Shown: positions 33,107 to 49,270 of the stretch, one piece after another
Layout: the number at the start of each line of letters is the position of its first letter
Position numbering within the stretch: position 1 is the stretch's first letter
Assembly (NCBI GenBank): GCA_011634665.1
Contig: WAEK01000014.1
Span: 416,501 to 480,500, forward strand
Origin: Mortierella sp. BCC40632
Taxonomy: Eukaryota > Mortierellomycota > Mortierellomycetes > Mortierellales > Mortierellaceae
Length of the DNA: 64,000 bases
Direction: 5' to 3'
Notes under the pieces: generated by a model
Told to the model about the DNA's origin: nothing
The model's database searches: none
Seen by the model: the letters and a program-made list of their open reading frames with translations, nothing else
Position numbers and translations under genes: made by a program

Positions 33107-34289
33107 GTTCGGGCTCGTCCAGCATCTCAACCCATTCTGGTTTATTTTCTCATCATCCTTTTGGGTCCCATTGTTCATCCTTGGCTACAATCTCCCTACC
33201 TTCAACATCACCAAATGGAATCGGTTTCTAGCCTGGCGGGCTGGTGGTTCCTACCATCATTAGCCACGAATGTTATTCAATCCATTTGGTACTCCATCAA
33301 GTATCCAGTCAACTCGAGAATAAGACCTGAACGGAACACGCCAAAATATCGTCGTCATTACAACAGGATATTCTGTTTTGTCATTCTTGGCTATTTAATC
33401 TACACTATAGCTGAAGTCGACCAGTCAATACCGACCAATTTTTATAATGACCTGGATCTCAGCTTTCACAACTTTTCAACCAAACAGGCAAAGACCAACT
33501 TTCGCAAAATCTCGTTGATGGTCCATCCCGACAAATTTGGTCAGACGGGTGCAGGTAAAAGCGACAGAAAATATATCATGGAAGAGGACTAGTGCATCTG
33601 GTTGGGGTTTTCTTTCTTCTTCTTCTTCTTCTTGGCACTTGGGAGCAATAACTCTTAACATTTCTTTTTGGTTGATCGTATTTAGAGATGTTTGTCCGCA
33701 TCCGAGCTGCGCACGACGTATTGAGTGACCCAGTGGCAAAGACAGCCTATGACCGATTTGGACCCACCATTTTCGAGTGTCAAACATGCAAAACAACCAG
33801 GGACTTTGTATTGAAAGGGCTGACATCGACCATCACGTTTTATCTCAGTTCGGGTGTATTGCTTGTCCTGATGAGTGTCTTTGGCAAGGCGCAATTTGGA
33901 CGATACTGGCGATTTATTGTTCTTTTCGGGATGGGAGCATTGGAACTTGCAATGGTGACGCGGTCCAAGCCGGTTACTTTTCTTTCATGGATGATACCAC
34001 ATCGGGTTACTTTTGAGCAGGTTACGATTCTTCATCAAGTTTTTATTTCGGCTTTTATTGCCATCAACCAGATCGGACCTATCATTTCGCCAACTGCACA
34101 GCAAGAGAAAGCCAATATTGAAGGGCTCATGTATCAGCTTGAGGTTTACACTTCTATTACAAGTATGTCCAATTTTTTTTTCTTTAGGAGTGTGTGTGTT
34201 TGGAGTCCTGTGGTCCCTGGATGTGGATCCTTGCTTTTGTCTGCTCATACTGACACCTATTATATTTTATTTTTCTCCGCGGCCCTCTC

Positions 34290-34326
<37 letters not shown>

Positions 34327-34505
34327 GTCAAGAATCCTTGGGGCAACTTCAAAGCGCTTTTGACGTATTCAGAAATAATGAGGAGAATATGAACCATCTA
34401 AAGAACCAGATGAAGATTATGGCTCTGGATTCTCGACTTGCTCATGACCAACTTCTGAATGAGGCCCGAGCATCCGCCAAGAGACGAATGATGCAACCAA
34501 AATAA
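33107..34505 (+). CDS. Membrane-anchored J-domain (DnaJ-like) co-chaperone, start not resolved
   Basis: J-domain proteins stimulate Hsp70 ATPase activity. Exons 33107-33554, 33686-34162 and 34327-34505 join in phase. Seen in order: a hydrophobic segment (LVYFLIILLGPIVHPW), a second membrane helix (IFCFVILGYLIYTIAEV), then the J domain NFRKISLMVHPDKFGQTGAE followed by IRAAHDVLSDPVAKTAYDRF; the HPD tripeptide is intact. Two or three further helices follow (STITFYLSSGVLLVLMSVF, WRFIVLFGMGALELAMV, ILHQVFISAFIAINQIG), then a basic, probably coiled-coil tail ending KRRMMQPK. This arrangement suggests an ER membrane J-protein with its J domain between helices. CQTC after the J domain is a single CxxC, not a DnaJ zinc domain. 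The first in-frame ATG is at 33214, inside the protein's hydrophobic start, so an upstream exon is likely. Confidence 0.72.
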
Positions 34506-34624
34506 AAAGAGCAGTCCTTCCCCTCCTCCTCCTCCTCCTGATATAATAGAAATAAAAAAAAAAAAAAAGAAAAGTGCCCTCTTTCGCCCTAGTTCATGCT
34601 CCCCCTCTCCCCAAAAAAGCGACC

Positions 34625-36426
34625 ATGAACTCGAACAGTACGCTACCTTGGGAAATACGGGACTTGCCATTACCCGAGACAGCAGGTCCTATTCAGGATG
34701 GTGTTCATTCATGGGTGGCCAGACAACGTCTTGAATCAGGAGTGAATCATGACAGGAATTTTCAAGAGTTGCTTTTTCTTCGAGAATGTCTTCAAAAGCC
34801 TGATTTCTGGTGTGAACGAGCGTTGGTGGAACGACTTTATTACAAGAATAAGAATCAGCATCGACAATCCCGGTACTTTAAGCGACTTGGGGAGGTAAAG
34901 TCTCTCAACCCCTCCTCTCCCCTTGGAATGGTTCTCTTGAGACTTGAATTGTGGAATACAATGAATGAGAGTCGAGTCCAACTAAAAAAAAAAACGCTTT
35001 GCTATACACTATTAGTGCCGACGGATCATGGGAAGGATAAGAGAAGTAGATATCAACGGGCTCATGGATTGTCTAGTACAAAGGTTCTTTGGAGGCCTCA
35101 GGTAATCTTCTAACTGTCTGAACCTTGGCTTGGCTTGTCTTTTTTTTTTTTTTTTACTCTCTTAGTAACCCACACCTCCCCTTCCCTTTCATTAGACTAA
35201 AATCATTAAGCAGGGATTCACAATGGAATACAGTTCCATACCGTTCAGGAATAGCATTTACAATGACACGGATCATCAGCACCGTTCAGTTACTGCAAAA
35301 ACTTCAGTGGGCTCTTCGGGAAACATATCGGTATTTTCCAACGAGTTCACAACTCGAGTGCTCTTTGTTCATTGAAGCGGAACTAATGGGTGACAACAGA
35401 AGGGTGATGGCAATCATACTTATGCTGTTTATCTGCCCTTTGTCATGTGGATAAATAGATCGTTTTATCATCTTCTTGCCAGGGCAAACTTTATGCCCTT
35501 TGCACTTGTGTCGATCGCTGTTTGCAGTCGACTGTCGGTCGTTTCCAGAGCATGGCATCATGAACTTTCGGATTGTTACAGGCTTCTCGCATCATGGATT
35601 CAATATTTCCCAGAGGTACCTTCCTCCGATCTGATGGCGTTCGATTATGAGAAGGATCTACCAAAGTCCATAGAAGATCTTGTACGAGAGGAGCTTCCAA
35701 TACTTCCTGACATCCGTGAGGCCGAGAAAACTCTTCCTTCCTCTGTCCAAAAATTGATTGCAGCAGAAGGTAGTGTGAATCTCACTGGTGACAACACCTT
35801 TTCTTTTTTTCTCTCCTCCTCTCCTCCCCCCTCCTCGTGTGGTAATACTAAGCAAATTATTTTTCTCCTACACCATAGTCGACATGGATTTGGGTGAGGT
35901 CATTGCAAGACCTGTTGACACGGAAAGTACACCACGGGTCTCGCGGTCATCAGCACCTTCACCAGAGGAGAGACCACGGGAAGAATTTGCAGAGTTTAGT
36001 CAGAAAATGGTGGAGGCCAAGAAGGTGGCCAAGAGAATGCCCGAATTTGACTTGGATGAGTTGTTTGGAGGCCAGATCGGGAAAGAAGCAACCAAACGCA
36101 AGAAGAAATCTGAGGCGGGCAAGGGGGCTAATGAACTAAATCGCACTGGGATGTCCACTTCTTTTGTTGTTTCTACTCTAGCTGTGGACAACAAACAGGC
36201 GAACCCATCGGATCAAATTCCTTCAGAAGAGTTGTCGCCACAAGAACCTGTCACAACTACGTCAGTCGGTGGTGACTCTCTAAACAGTGCAGCAAAGGCA
36301 AAGAAGAAAGCCAAGGTAAACGAGATCGATTCGATCTTTGGCACCACAAAAAAGAAAGGAAAAGCAAGTGAGATCGACTCGATCTTTGGCTCAACAAAGA
36401 AGAAGAAGAAGAAGAAACCCAATTAA
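34625..36426 (+). CDS. NEPRO/Rmp1-like nucleolar protein candidate with repeated EIDSIFG motif
   Basis: Exons 34625-34894, 35016-35101, 35196-35426, 35483-35769 and 35879-36426 give 473 residues. The N-terminal helical half has ERLYYKNKNQHRQSRYFKRL; the (K/R)NxNQHR core recalls the RNase MRP subunit Rmp1 and its animal relative NEPRO, which act in rRNA processing. A hydrophobic helix pair (ANFMPFALVSIAVCSRLSVV) follows, again as in NEPRO. The C-terminal third is charged and Lys-rich, with FDLDELFGG and then two near-identical copies of EIDSIFG(T/S)TKKK (near residues 436-442 and 456-462), ending KKKKKKKPN, a likely nucleolar signal. The third intron (35427-35482, 56 bases) uses a weak GTTTAT donor chosen because only it keeps phase. 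Function is inferred from weak motif memory. Confidence 0.55.
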
Positions 36427-37344
36427 AGCAGCTTTACTCTTTGAAGGAAAAAAAAAAAAGTGACTGCTGCTCACGTCACCGCCCGCTTTTTGTACACGGC
36501 ATCTCCATTCATTTTTTTTCTTGATTCCCTCTGATTACACGACGCGCGGTGCTCTCACAGGATCATTTACGAGCAACGTGTTTTCCAGCCCAGTTGTGCC
36601 AGACCCCATCCCGGCCCTTTGCTTCTCCACCATTGCAGTCGTCCCCCCTCCACTGCCTTGCCCTTATCATTTCTCATTCCTCTCTTTTCTTTTTTTCTTT
36701 TTTTTCTCTCTCTCTCCCTCTATTCTCTTTTCGTTTTCATTTTCTTTTTTTATATCTTTGACTCTGTTCCTCTGCACGCTCGCATCAGCCCTTTCTCAAC
36801 GGTCTGCACGGCCTTTTTTTTTTTTTTTTTTTTAAATCTTTGTCAAAGGGGGGACTTATCCTGCCCCGACAGGCCTCCTCTTCTTCCCCTCCCTCCCTCC
36901 CCCCCCCCTTCTCTTGCTTTCTCTCTTTTCGGCCCTATTATTCTCTCCCCTCCATCACCGTCTTCTATCCTCTCTCTCTCACACACTCTCTCTCTCTCTC
37001 CTTCTCTTCTTCCACCTCATCATTTCTACCACCACCAACCCAACCTTTCCCATTCAGTCTCTTCAGCAAAACTAGCTTTTGCTGAACACGCTGAATAGCT
37101 ATCCATCATTGAACAGCTAACCAACTTTACAAGGCTCGTCAACCTCCAGACCGTCTTCGTCCTCTGTGTCCTCTGGATTGCGCTCAATCTATTCAACTAT
37201 CTGCACTCGAAAAAAAAAAAAAAAAAAAAAAAGACTCGTTTATCAATTCATTTTTCTGTGTGGAACTTGGGGACTGATCTTTTTTTTTTTTTTATTATTT
37301 AATAATACCATAATTTGACCTCTCCGCAACTGTAGGAAGAACAA
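36427..37344. other. Pyrimidine-rich promoter/leader of the USP7-like gene
   Basis: Plus strand is dominated by C and T from about 36630 to 37010, with T runs at 36690-36710 and 36813-36833, then an A run at 37210-37232. A CTGTAG acceptor lies directly before the ATG at 37345, so a 5'-UTR intron is likely. No coding frame of value. Confidence 0.6.
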
Positions 37345-42773
<5,429 letters not shown>

Positions 42774-43308
42774 ATTTGAATTTAAGCCGGACTGACTCTG
42801 ATGATGGATAGGACCAGACATTTTTTTTTTCTTTTTTCTTTTTTTTCTTTTTCATTTTTTCTCTCCCTTCTCCCTCTCTCTCCCGCTGTCTCCTCATCCA
42901 ATCAATGCCTGGCCTTCCATTCCAACTTTACTTTTCCCTTCCCCCCCCCTCTCCCTTCCCTAAGGTGTCTTCTACATTAACAAAAAAAAAATATAGTGCT
43001 GGGACGCGCCCAGTATGAAAAACGACAGCTTTAATTTCATCCGCCTCTACTCCTTTTTAACTCTCTTGTTTGATTTTTTTGTTGTTGTTTTGTTTTGCTT
43101 TTTTTTTTTTTTTTTTTTTTTTCATTCTTTCCTTTTCTTTCTTTCTTTCTTTCTTTCTTTTCTTTTTTTTTTTTCTTTGTCTTTTCCCTTTTCCTTTTAT
43201 GATACAATAAACCAAAGGCGACACCCCCTACCAGCCAATGCTGGAGGCAGTTGTTAGAGAGGGTGATCCCAAAAAAAAAAAAAAAAACTGAAAGAAAGAA
43301 GAACAGGT
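42774..43308. other. Convergent 3' region, T/C-rich
   Basis: Between two genes transcribed toward each other. It holds T runs at 42820-42850 and 43100-43120, TTTC repeats at 43138-43165 and an A run at 43271-43287. An AATAAA lies at 43205-43210 on the plus strand. No coding signal. Confidence 0.6.
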
Positions 43309-45957
43309 CTAGAAAAAAGTCTCTTCTTTATTATCAAATTCATCTTCATTGTCGGATTGACCAAAACCAACCAATTTTGCGGTACGATCGACACGGATAA
43401 CCTTTCGAGATCGTGATGGATCATCCAGAGATGATTGTCCCTTTTTGGAGGTCCCTGACGATGTTGACGATGACGAACGGATCCAACGATCTAGATTAAG
43501 TCTCTCTTTTGGTTCTTCTGTAAAGTAGAATTCTCGGATAATGGTTTCTTGGTTAGAGACAGATGATGATGACGATGCTGCTGCTATTGCTGTTGTTGCT
43601 GCTGCTGTTGTTGTTGTTGATTTAGTCGAGGTGGAAGAACTATCCACTGGCTCCTTTTCTTTACGTTGGATCCATTGCATCATTAGATTTGCTGAGGATG
43701 TCGTCGATGACTTGGATTTGCTATTCAAATCGACTAAATTAACTGAAGAGCGAGAGTTTGTGTTCTTGAGGAAACAAGAAGTAGTAGTAATAGAAGTAGT
43801 GGCAGTAGTAGTAACAGTAGGTTGACTCGGTATCATCGTCTCTTGTGTTGTCGCTTCTCCATCAAGTGATCTATCCCATGCAGGGGTTAAAGCTCCTCTG
43901 GAAAAGGACATACTCTGTTGCTCAGATTTAACAAATGGGTTCCGTGGGCGACCATCGTTGCTTAAATAATGTCCTCGACGCCAGGGCGTCCCTCCTCCTC
44001 CTATATGAGATGGAAAGGACCCACCATCCTTCTCTTGATGTGTCTTTCCAAACGGCGATCTCCCGCCCTGAATTTCTCTCCGCCTTTTGGTTGGTAGGGT
44101 GGTCGAACCTTTGAATAAAAGTAGGTCTGTTGGTTCAATAGCTTGGACGAATGGGTCTTCAACCTCCTCCGAATCATTTTGTTCAGAATAAATGATATCC
44201 TTGTTCGAATTAAAAGTGGTGGCGGAAGGGGTTGAAAGTTCAAGAGAAGTCAAGGGTCTGAGCAATGTCAAAGAGTCGGACGAAAATTCATGATCTCTTC
44301 GATTAACCCTCACCGATCGGTTTCTCTTGGACTTGGATCGAATCTTGGCCATCGCAAACCCGGTCGTGTCCACCATCCCATGACGGGGTAGAGGATTCCG
44401 AATCTCTGAAACTGACTTCAAAACAGTATCCCTCTCGATCTTTTCAACCTCGCGTCGTTCTTCATGATTTAAAAGATAGTCCGCTACGGCAGATCGTTTT
44501 CGATAAAAGACTAATGTTTGAGGCAGGGGGACACTTTTGTGGGTCGTACCCGACTTTGGGATTCGTGGTTTAGGCAACACTCCAAAGGTCTCACGGATCG
44601 TGGTCAAGACTCGGTCATACATGGTGAGATTATACATGTGCTCCATCTCTGGTGGCTTTGGTCGATCCATAATCCATTCCAAACTCGGTTCAAGTATATC
44701 TGACCTCGGTTCGTTCTCCTCCCATTTCCCACGTTTTCGTCGACGATACGATGGTTGGACTGGTGGTGGTGGCGGTGAAAAGAGCTGAGAAGGTGAAAGA
44801 TCTGGGAGGACAAACGAGGGAACTTGGTCAAGTTTTAATAGAGCCAGGGATTCAGAGAGTCCCATTCCATCCTTGCCTGTTAGATCGGGTAGTTTTCCAA
44901 ACGAGAGCTTGGGAGGTGGATCATTCAATCGATCTACCCACTTTTGCATCGGATTTGAACCGCCTTCACCCTCCTCCCCCTCCTCGATAAAGAGTTTGGA
45001 TCGATCGTTCTTGCGTGTGGACTCGGATGACAGTTCTTTGGTGGTCAAGACTGGAAAGAGTCTTGTCTGATCATCAAGCCTTGACCAAGGTGGAGAGGTA
45101 ATAGAGTCTGCGATTGGTTGACAAAGCCCTTCATGGGCTCGATTGGGTTGAACAAAGAGCGAAGAGGCAACGTTTTCATGGACTTTGGAACCTGTGAGAT
45201 CGATCCCCAACAGTCTCTTGAAAACCAATGCCGAAGCCACTCGTGTTCTTTGGATGGGATCCATTTTGGTAGAAGTGATCCCAGAAGGAGCGCGGACAAA
45301 GATTTTGGAAAGACCCACATCCGAGACTTCTGTCCTTGACAGATCCAAGTACTCGAGTGATACTAGTCCTGAAGATCCATGCGTGACGCCTCGGACTAAA
45401 TGACTGAGTCCCGTATCGCCTACTTTTAAACCAGAGAGCACCAAGATCCGTAGTCTACTCAATGAGCAGAGACCTGCCATGTCTTCATCAGAGATACTTT
45501 TGACAGACAGAGACGATCCTGTGGAGCCGGCTGTTCCTGCTCTTCCAGACCCAGAGAGATCAAGGTAGACAAGGCAGCCAGAGAACTCGGTCATGTAGGT
45601 GATATCTTTAACAAGTGAACAACGAAGACCCGTATATTCTGGACCCATAAACTCGTCACCATAGGCTTCAGCAAAGAGAAAGATGGCGGATTGACGTTGT
45701 TCCGTTGTCAGGGACCATTGACGAGTACGACGGAGGAACTCTGTGAAGAGTGCCTTGCCAAAGGGCCTGTAAGCGAGCCCGTCTAGGGTCGCAAAGAGGT
45801 GAATGTGGGAGATGCATGCGCGGACGGCGAGTTGGAAGAGGGATGGAAATGGAGGAGAAGGAAGAGGATTGGATGTCAAGGTTGGAATGACAGAGGTAGG
45901 ATGTAGATCTGCACTATCTTTTTGTGCTCGATTTTGTTTTTTCCTCTTTGAGAACAT
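43309..45957 (-). CDS. Leucine-rich-repeat protein, unknown function
   Basis: Intronless frame; from the ATG at 45957 it gives 882 residues. The start MFSKRKKQNRAQKD is preferred over the longer frame upstream, which runs through a long A/T homopolymer. After an Ser/Pro linker, residues about 35-130 form a helical region (LAVRACISHIHLFATLDGLAY). Residues about 130-260 show LRR-like units: LVYLDLSGSGR, LRILVLSGLKVGDTGLSHLV, LEYLDLSRTEVSDVGLSKIF and LLGIDLTGSKV, resembling the cysteine-containing or GALA-type LRRs. No F-box is evident. The rest is low-complexity and charged, with a poly-Pro patch (SPPPPPVQPS), RRRKRGKW, many basic clusters suggesting nuclear location, and a Thr/Ser/Ala-rich stretch. 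It ends DNEDEFDNKEETFF. No family name can be given. Confidence 0.8.
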   Translation of the reverse strand: MFSKRKKQNRAQKDSADLHPTSVIPTLTSNPLPSPPFPSLFQLAVRACISHIHLFATLDGLAYRPFGKALFTEFLRRTRQWSLTTEQRQSAIFLFAEAYGDEFMGPEYTGLRCSLVKDITYMTEFSGCLVYLDLSGSGRAGTAGSTGSSLSVKSISDEDMAGLCSLSRLRILVLSGLKVGDTGLSHLVRGVTHGSSGLVSLEYLDLSRTEVSDVGLSKIFVRAPSGITSTKMDPIQRTRVASALVFKRLLGIDLTGSKVHENVASSLFVQPNRAHEGLCQPIADSITSPPWSRLDDQTRLFPVLTTKELSSESTRKNDRSKLFIEEGEEGEGGSNPMQKWVDRLNDPPPKLSFGKLPDLTGKDGMGLSESLALLKLDQVPSFVLPDLSPSQLFSPPPPPVQPSYRRRKRGKWEENEPRSDILEPSLEWIMDRPKPPEMEHMYNLTMYDRVLTTIRETFGVLPKPRIPKSGTTHKSVPLPQTLVFYRKRSAVADYLLNHEERREVEKIERDTVLKSVSEIRNPLPRHGMVDTTGFAMAKIRSKSKRNRSVRVNRRDHEFSSDSLTLLRPLTSLELSTPSATTFNSNKDIIYSEQNDSEEVEDPFVQAIEPTDLLLFKGSTTLPTKRRREIQGGRSPFGKTHQEKDGGSFPSHIGGGGTPWRRGHYLSNDGRPRNPFVKSEQQSMSFSRGALTPAWDRSLDGEATTQETMIPSQPTVTTTATTSITTTSCFLKNTNSRSSVNLVDLNSKSKSSTTSSANLMMQWIQRKEKEPVDSSSTSTKSTTTTAAATTAIAAASSSSSVSNQETIIREFYFTEEPKERLNLDRWIRSSSSTSSGTSKKGQSSLDDPSRSRKVIRVDRTAKLVGFGQSDNEDEFDNKEETFF

Positions 45958-46097
45958 TCTCGGAATTGGTTGAATGCAATGGATCTCTCGAGATGCCCTT
46001 GGAGAAGGTGAAGAGAGAAATAAAGAGAGAGAGAAAGACAGGGACCGACTGTGAGAAGCACTGAACAGATTCTCCTCTCTCACTCGTGTTTTGCCAC

Positions 46098-46136
<39 letters not shown>

Positions 46137-46475
46137 AATTCCACATCACACACGTCGACGGGTTGGCTTTGCCTTTTCTTCCAGACCAGATTTGTATGCA
46201 GCTTGCCTGACTGCCCAACTGCCTGACTGCCTGACTGCCTGACTCTCAACAGCAGCAGCAGCAGCACCGCTCGTTTGCTTACCAGTCCGCGATAGCGTGT
46301 TGCAGTTCATACCTCTTAGATATTGCGACCTTTGCTGCTCTCTTTCTTTTCTTTTTTCTTCTTCTTCTTCTTCTTCTTTCGCTGTTTCTCGATCGCACTC
46401 TTTTACTCTCTCCATCCTTCACCCTCTTTTTTCTTTTTTTCCTCTTCCCCCTCACTTTCATCTACACCTCCTCAA
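45958..46475. promoter_or_regulatory. Divergent promoter between LRR gene (-) and secreted-protein gene (+)
   Basis: 518 bases shared by two divergent genes. The left part (46010-46040) is GA-rich and the right part (46325-46470) CT-rich on the plus strand, so each gene gets a pyrimidine-rich sense leader. Between them lie a 35-base A run (46099-46133), an 8-bp tandem repeat and a CAG run. Confidence 0.55.
46205..46265. repeat. CTGACTGC tandem repeat plus CAG run
   Basis: Four to five degenerate copies of the octamer CTGACTGC (one unit altered to CTGCCCAA) followed by about five CAG triplets, inside the divergent promoter. Confidence 0.8.
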
Positions 46476-46736
46476 ATGGCACGTCTATCTCTTGCACTGT
46501 TAGCATTTGCGCTAGCCCTTGGATGTATCACAGGCCCATCCCCTGTGCTTGCCTGTGGTAATTCCACCTGTTCACTCTTTCTTCCCTTCCCTTCCCTCCC
46601 TCCACAAGCAGTTTTTCAGTCAACACTCGTCTATTCTATCATCCTATCCAACCCCATGGCCCAAGCACCGTTATTTTAAGACCATGGATCCAATGCACTA
46701 AAAAACACTTTTCTCACTCACGCATTCTCACACATA

Positions 46737-46768
<32 letters not shown>

Positions 46769-47457
46769 GTAACCCGAAACAGAAGACAAATGTCGAGAAG
46801 AGCCAGTCGAGTTCTTGGCCAACCGTTACAAGGCAGTTCTTGATTATCAGGTTCAAGTTCTAGCAAAAACAAATCCCATTGCGGCCCAAAAGGCACAAAA
46901 AATCGTCCCCTTGGCTATGGCCAAGATCCAAGGTCGATACAAGGCCATTGACAAGACCATTTTCCGAACTTTCAAAGGAAGTTGTCTCCCACCGGGTAAA
47001 CGACCTCCGTCAGAGTTTTGTGGAAGTGCCAAGTCGATTGCTTGTTTTGCACCTTGGACACAGGAGAAGAGTGTCCTTGGTAGTGTTCATACCGCTGTGG
47101 TCGAGGCCACTCGTACGGTCTTTAGGAAGCAATCGGACGAGATCAAGACGGTCATTGTCGATGGTCTGCAATCGTTTTGTCCCGGGAACTGTGACGACTG
47201 GGTCCAACCGTACGTTTCTTTTTATATATTCATGTATCTTCAGGAGGAAGGGAGAGAGAGAGAGAGAGAGAGAGAAAGTGTTAGTGTCTGGGATCCAAAT
47301 GCATGCATCTTTTCTCTAACATCTTTTTCCTTTTTATTTTCGGTACGACTATTGGGGATCGACAGGTTCCAAGATATCATGCTTGTCTGGGAGCAGCGTG
47401 AACATCCGCACCAGTACCGTGCGACGCCCAACTGTCTCGAACTAGGAGGGGGGGGCA

Positions 47458-47462
<5 letters not shown>
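46476..47462 (+). CDS. Secreted protein with conserved cysteines, unknown function
   Basis: Exons 46476-46557, 46783-47209 and 47366-47462 give 201 residues in phase. Residues 1-26 are a signal peptide: MARLSLALLAFALALG, then cleavage near VLACGEDKC. The mature part is alpha-helical and basic (LANRYKAVLDYQVQVLAKTN, AQKAQKIVPLAMAKIQGRYK) with cysteines in ACGEDKC, GSCLPPG, EFCGSAKSIACF and FCPGNCDDW, and ends CLELGGGGI. No membrane anchor is visible. No family recognised; the size and cysteine count fit a secreted effector-like or cell-wall protein. The stop codon runs straight into a 47-base A tract (47461-47507), so the 3' UTR begins as poly-A in the genome. The second intron carries a short GA array. 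Confidence 0.75.

Positions 47463-47507
<45 letters not shown>
47461..47507. repeat. 47-base genomic A tract overlapping a stop codon
   Basis: Uninterrupted A run, the longest homopolymer in the window. Its first two bases form part of the TAA stop of the preceding secreted-protein gene. The gene has introns, so simple retro-insertion of a spliced mRNA does not explain it. Confidence 0.9.
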
Positions 47508-47509
<2 letters not shown>

Positions 47510-47728
47510 GCGCCCATAGGTTTGTCCGCTCCTTGGTAAACGTAGAAGGCGTCTTCTACCCAGTTGACCTCCTTACCTCCTACTTCTGCCAGTTAGATTT
47601 CTTTCTTTCTCTTCAGCAAGTCAGCGATCTGCAATATCCCCCTCCCTATTCCCCTTCCTCATCCTCATCCTCGTTCTCCGTGCCTGCACTTGCCTGCATG
47701 TACTCTTTTTCTCTTTTCCTCCCCCTTT

Positions 47729-47763
<35 letters not shown>

Positions 47764-48200
47764 CATTTTGTTTTACTAGTCCAGTGTCCCTGTACGATAT
47801 CCAAATAGACCGTTAATATCTTGACTCTCTATTTTACCAGTTCCAGAAGTGGCCATTAAACTGTTCTTTCTAGTTATTTTGCAGACATCTGATATCATTT
47901 GTGGCCAATGCCCACACACACAGAGAGAGAGAGAGTGAGAGTGAGAGAGAGTGAAAGAGAGAGAAAGAAAAAAGAAAGGTGTATGTATGATGTAAAGAGT
48001 CTTGTCAGGATAGACGGGTACTGGACCAGCCCCCAATTTAACGAATTCTCATCTGAACCAAAAAAGAAAAAGAGAGAAAGTAGTAACATTGGGGCTACAT
48101 TAAAAAAAAAGGTGAAAGGTGGGTAAAGAGTAGACTAGGCTGTTGTGAATAGGTCTTCCCCCCCCCCTTTTTTAAAATAGTGCTGAGAGCAAACAGCCTG

Positions 48201-48246
<46 letters not shown>

Positions 48247-48759
48247 CTCTCTTTTGCTTGCTACCAATTATCACGGGTTTCTAGCCAGCGAAGGACTCAT
48301 TTTCGCACAAACATTCCTTGTGTTATCTGGACGCGAGAATTTGTTTTGTATGTGCTGTCCCTTTTGTCAACCATTCAGCCTCTTTTGTTGTTGTTGCTGT
48401 TGTTGTTGTTGTGTTGTACATCTCATGTTGTTCACTTTACGAGCATTCATGCAGAGGCTCTCTCCATTCCTTGACTCTCTTCCTCACTCACTCATTCACC
48501 TACTCAGCCGCACCGCTCTGACCTCCACCCATCAAATTGTCCGTGGAGACCAAAGTAAAACAGTATCCATTTCAACGTCAAGTTCATGGGGGGGGGAAGG
48601 GGAGAGAGAGGGTATTTTTTTTTATTAGGCATTCTTTTTTTGGAGAGACACTGTCCCTGCGTGATGGTGGTTCTCTTCTTCTCCTGGAAGAAAAGTGAAG
48701 CACACACACATTCACAAAAAAAAAAAAAAAGATAAAATAAAAAAGGTTCATATTATTTT
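47508..48759. other. Convergent intergenic region with homopolymers and CT array
   Basis: Contains an A run at 47731-47759, a GA block near 47923-47965, a (CT)n array at 48205-48241, TTG repeats at 48387-48412 and further A runs near 48715-48730. Frames are short and repeat-derived. It carries the 3' ends of two convergent genes. Confidence 0.6.
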
Positions 48760-49107
48760 TTAAGCAGGGGGTGCGAACGAGGCCTGACTGCCTGCACAGT
48801 CCAAACCGGCTTCCTGAATGTTGAATCCGTACGAGGCCTTGAAAAGTCCGACCGTGGAACCACATTGGTCTCCACCACTGCAGGCATCGGCCCAGGCACC
48901 ATCCAAGGAAGCACAGAGACAGGCAGCATAATCGGCCGAAACGGAACCATCCTCGGGAGCTTGAACATTGGCACAGGCAGGGAGGGCCTTGAGTGCATTC
49001 TGAAGGCAAACTGTACAAGCGACAGGATCCACCGTTGGTCCATCCTGAGCGACCACGACCGAGGCGAGGACGAGAGTAAGAGTGGCAGCAAATGTAGCAA
49101 ACTTCAT
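48760..49107 (-). CDS. Small secreted cysteine-rich protein
   Basis: Intronless, 115 residues. Signal peptide MKFATFAATLTLVLASVVVA with cleavage likely before QDGP. The mature chain of about 95 residues is acidic and Ala-rich with eight cysteines: DPVACTVCLQNAL, ALPACANV, AACLCASL, ADACSGGDQCG and GLDCAGS. The C-x2-C, C-x-C and C-x5-C spacing is like small secreted Cys-rich proteins of fungi, with some resemblance to hydrophobin/CFEM-size proteins, though it fits neither consensus. It ends SFAPPA with no anchor. High GC3 codon bias points to strong expression. A TATA box and GA/GGT-rich leader lie on the right. Confidence 0.82.
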   Translation of the reverse strand: MKFATFAATLTLVLASVVVAQDGPTVDPVACTVCLQNALKALPACANVQAPEDGSVSADYAACLCASLDGAWADACSGGDQCGSTVGLFKASYGFNIQEAGLDCAGSQASFAPPA

Positions 49108-49263
49108 CTTTTCTTTCTTTCTTTCCCTTTTGGTTAGTGGTGGTGGTGAAGAAGTGGTGGTGGTGGTGGTGGAGGTGGAGGAGGAGGTGTGATTAAAGAA
49201 GAGGAGGAGCGTGAAGAAGAAAAAGAAAAGAAAGAAAAAAAAAAGGAATTTGGGCCGCCATCC

Positions 49264-49270
49264 TTTTATA
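49264..49270 (-). promoter_or_regulatory. TATA box of the small secreted protein gene
   Basis: On the minus strand the motif reads TATAAAA, about 160 bases upstream of the ATG at 49107. A single good match in the right place for a strongly expressed secreted protein. Confidence 0.5.

Noticed and set aside
45958..46218. Longer N-terminus for the LRR protein reaching 46218
   Set aside because: It would translate a 35-base homopolymer as a Phe run and a GA leader; the ATG at 45957 starts ordinary protein sequence.
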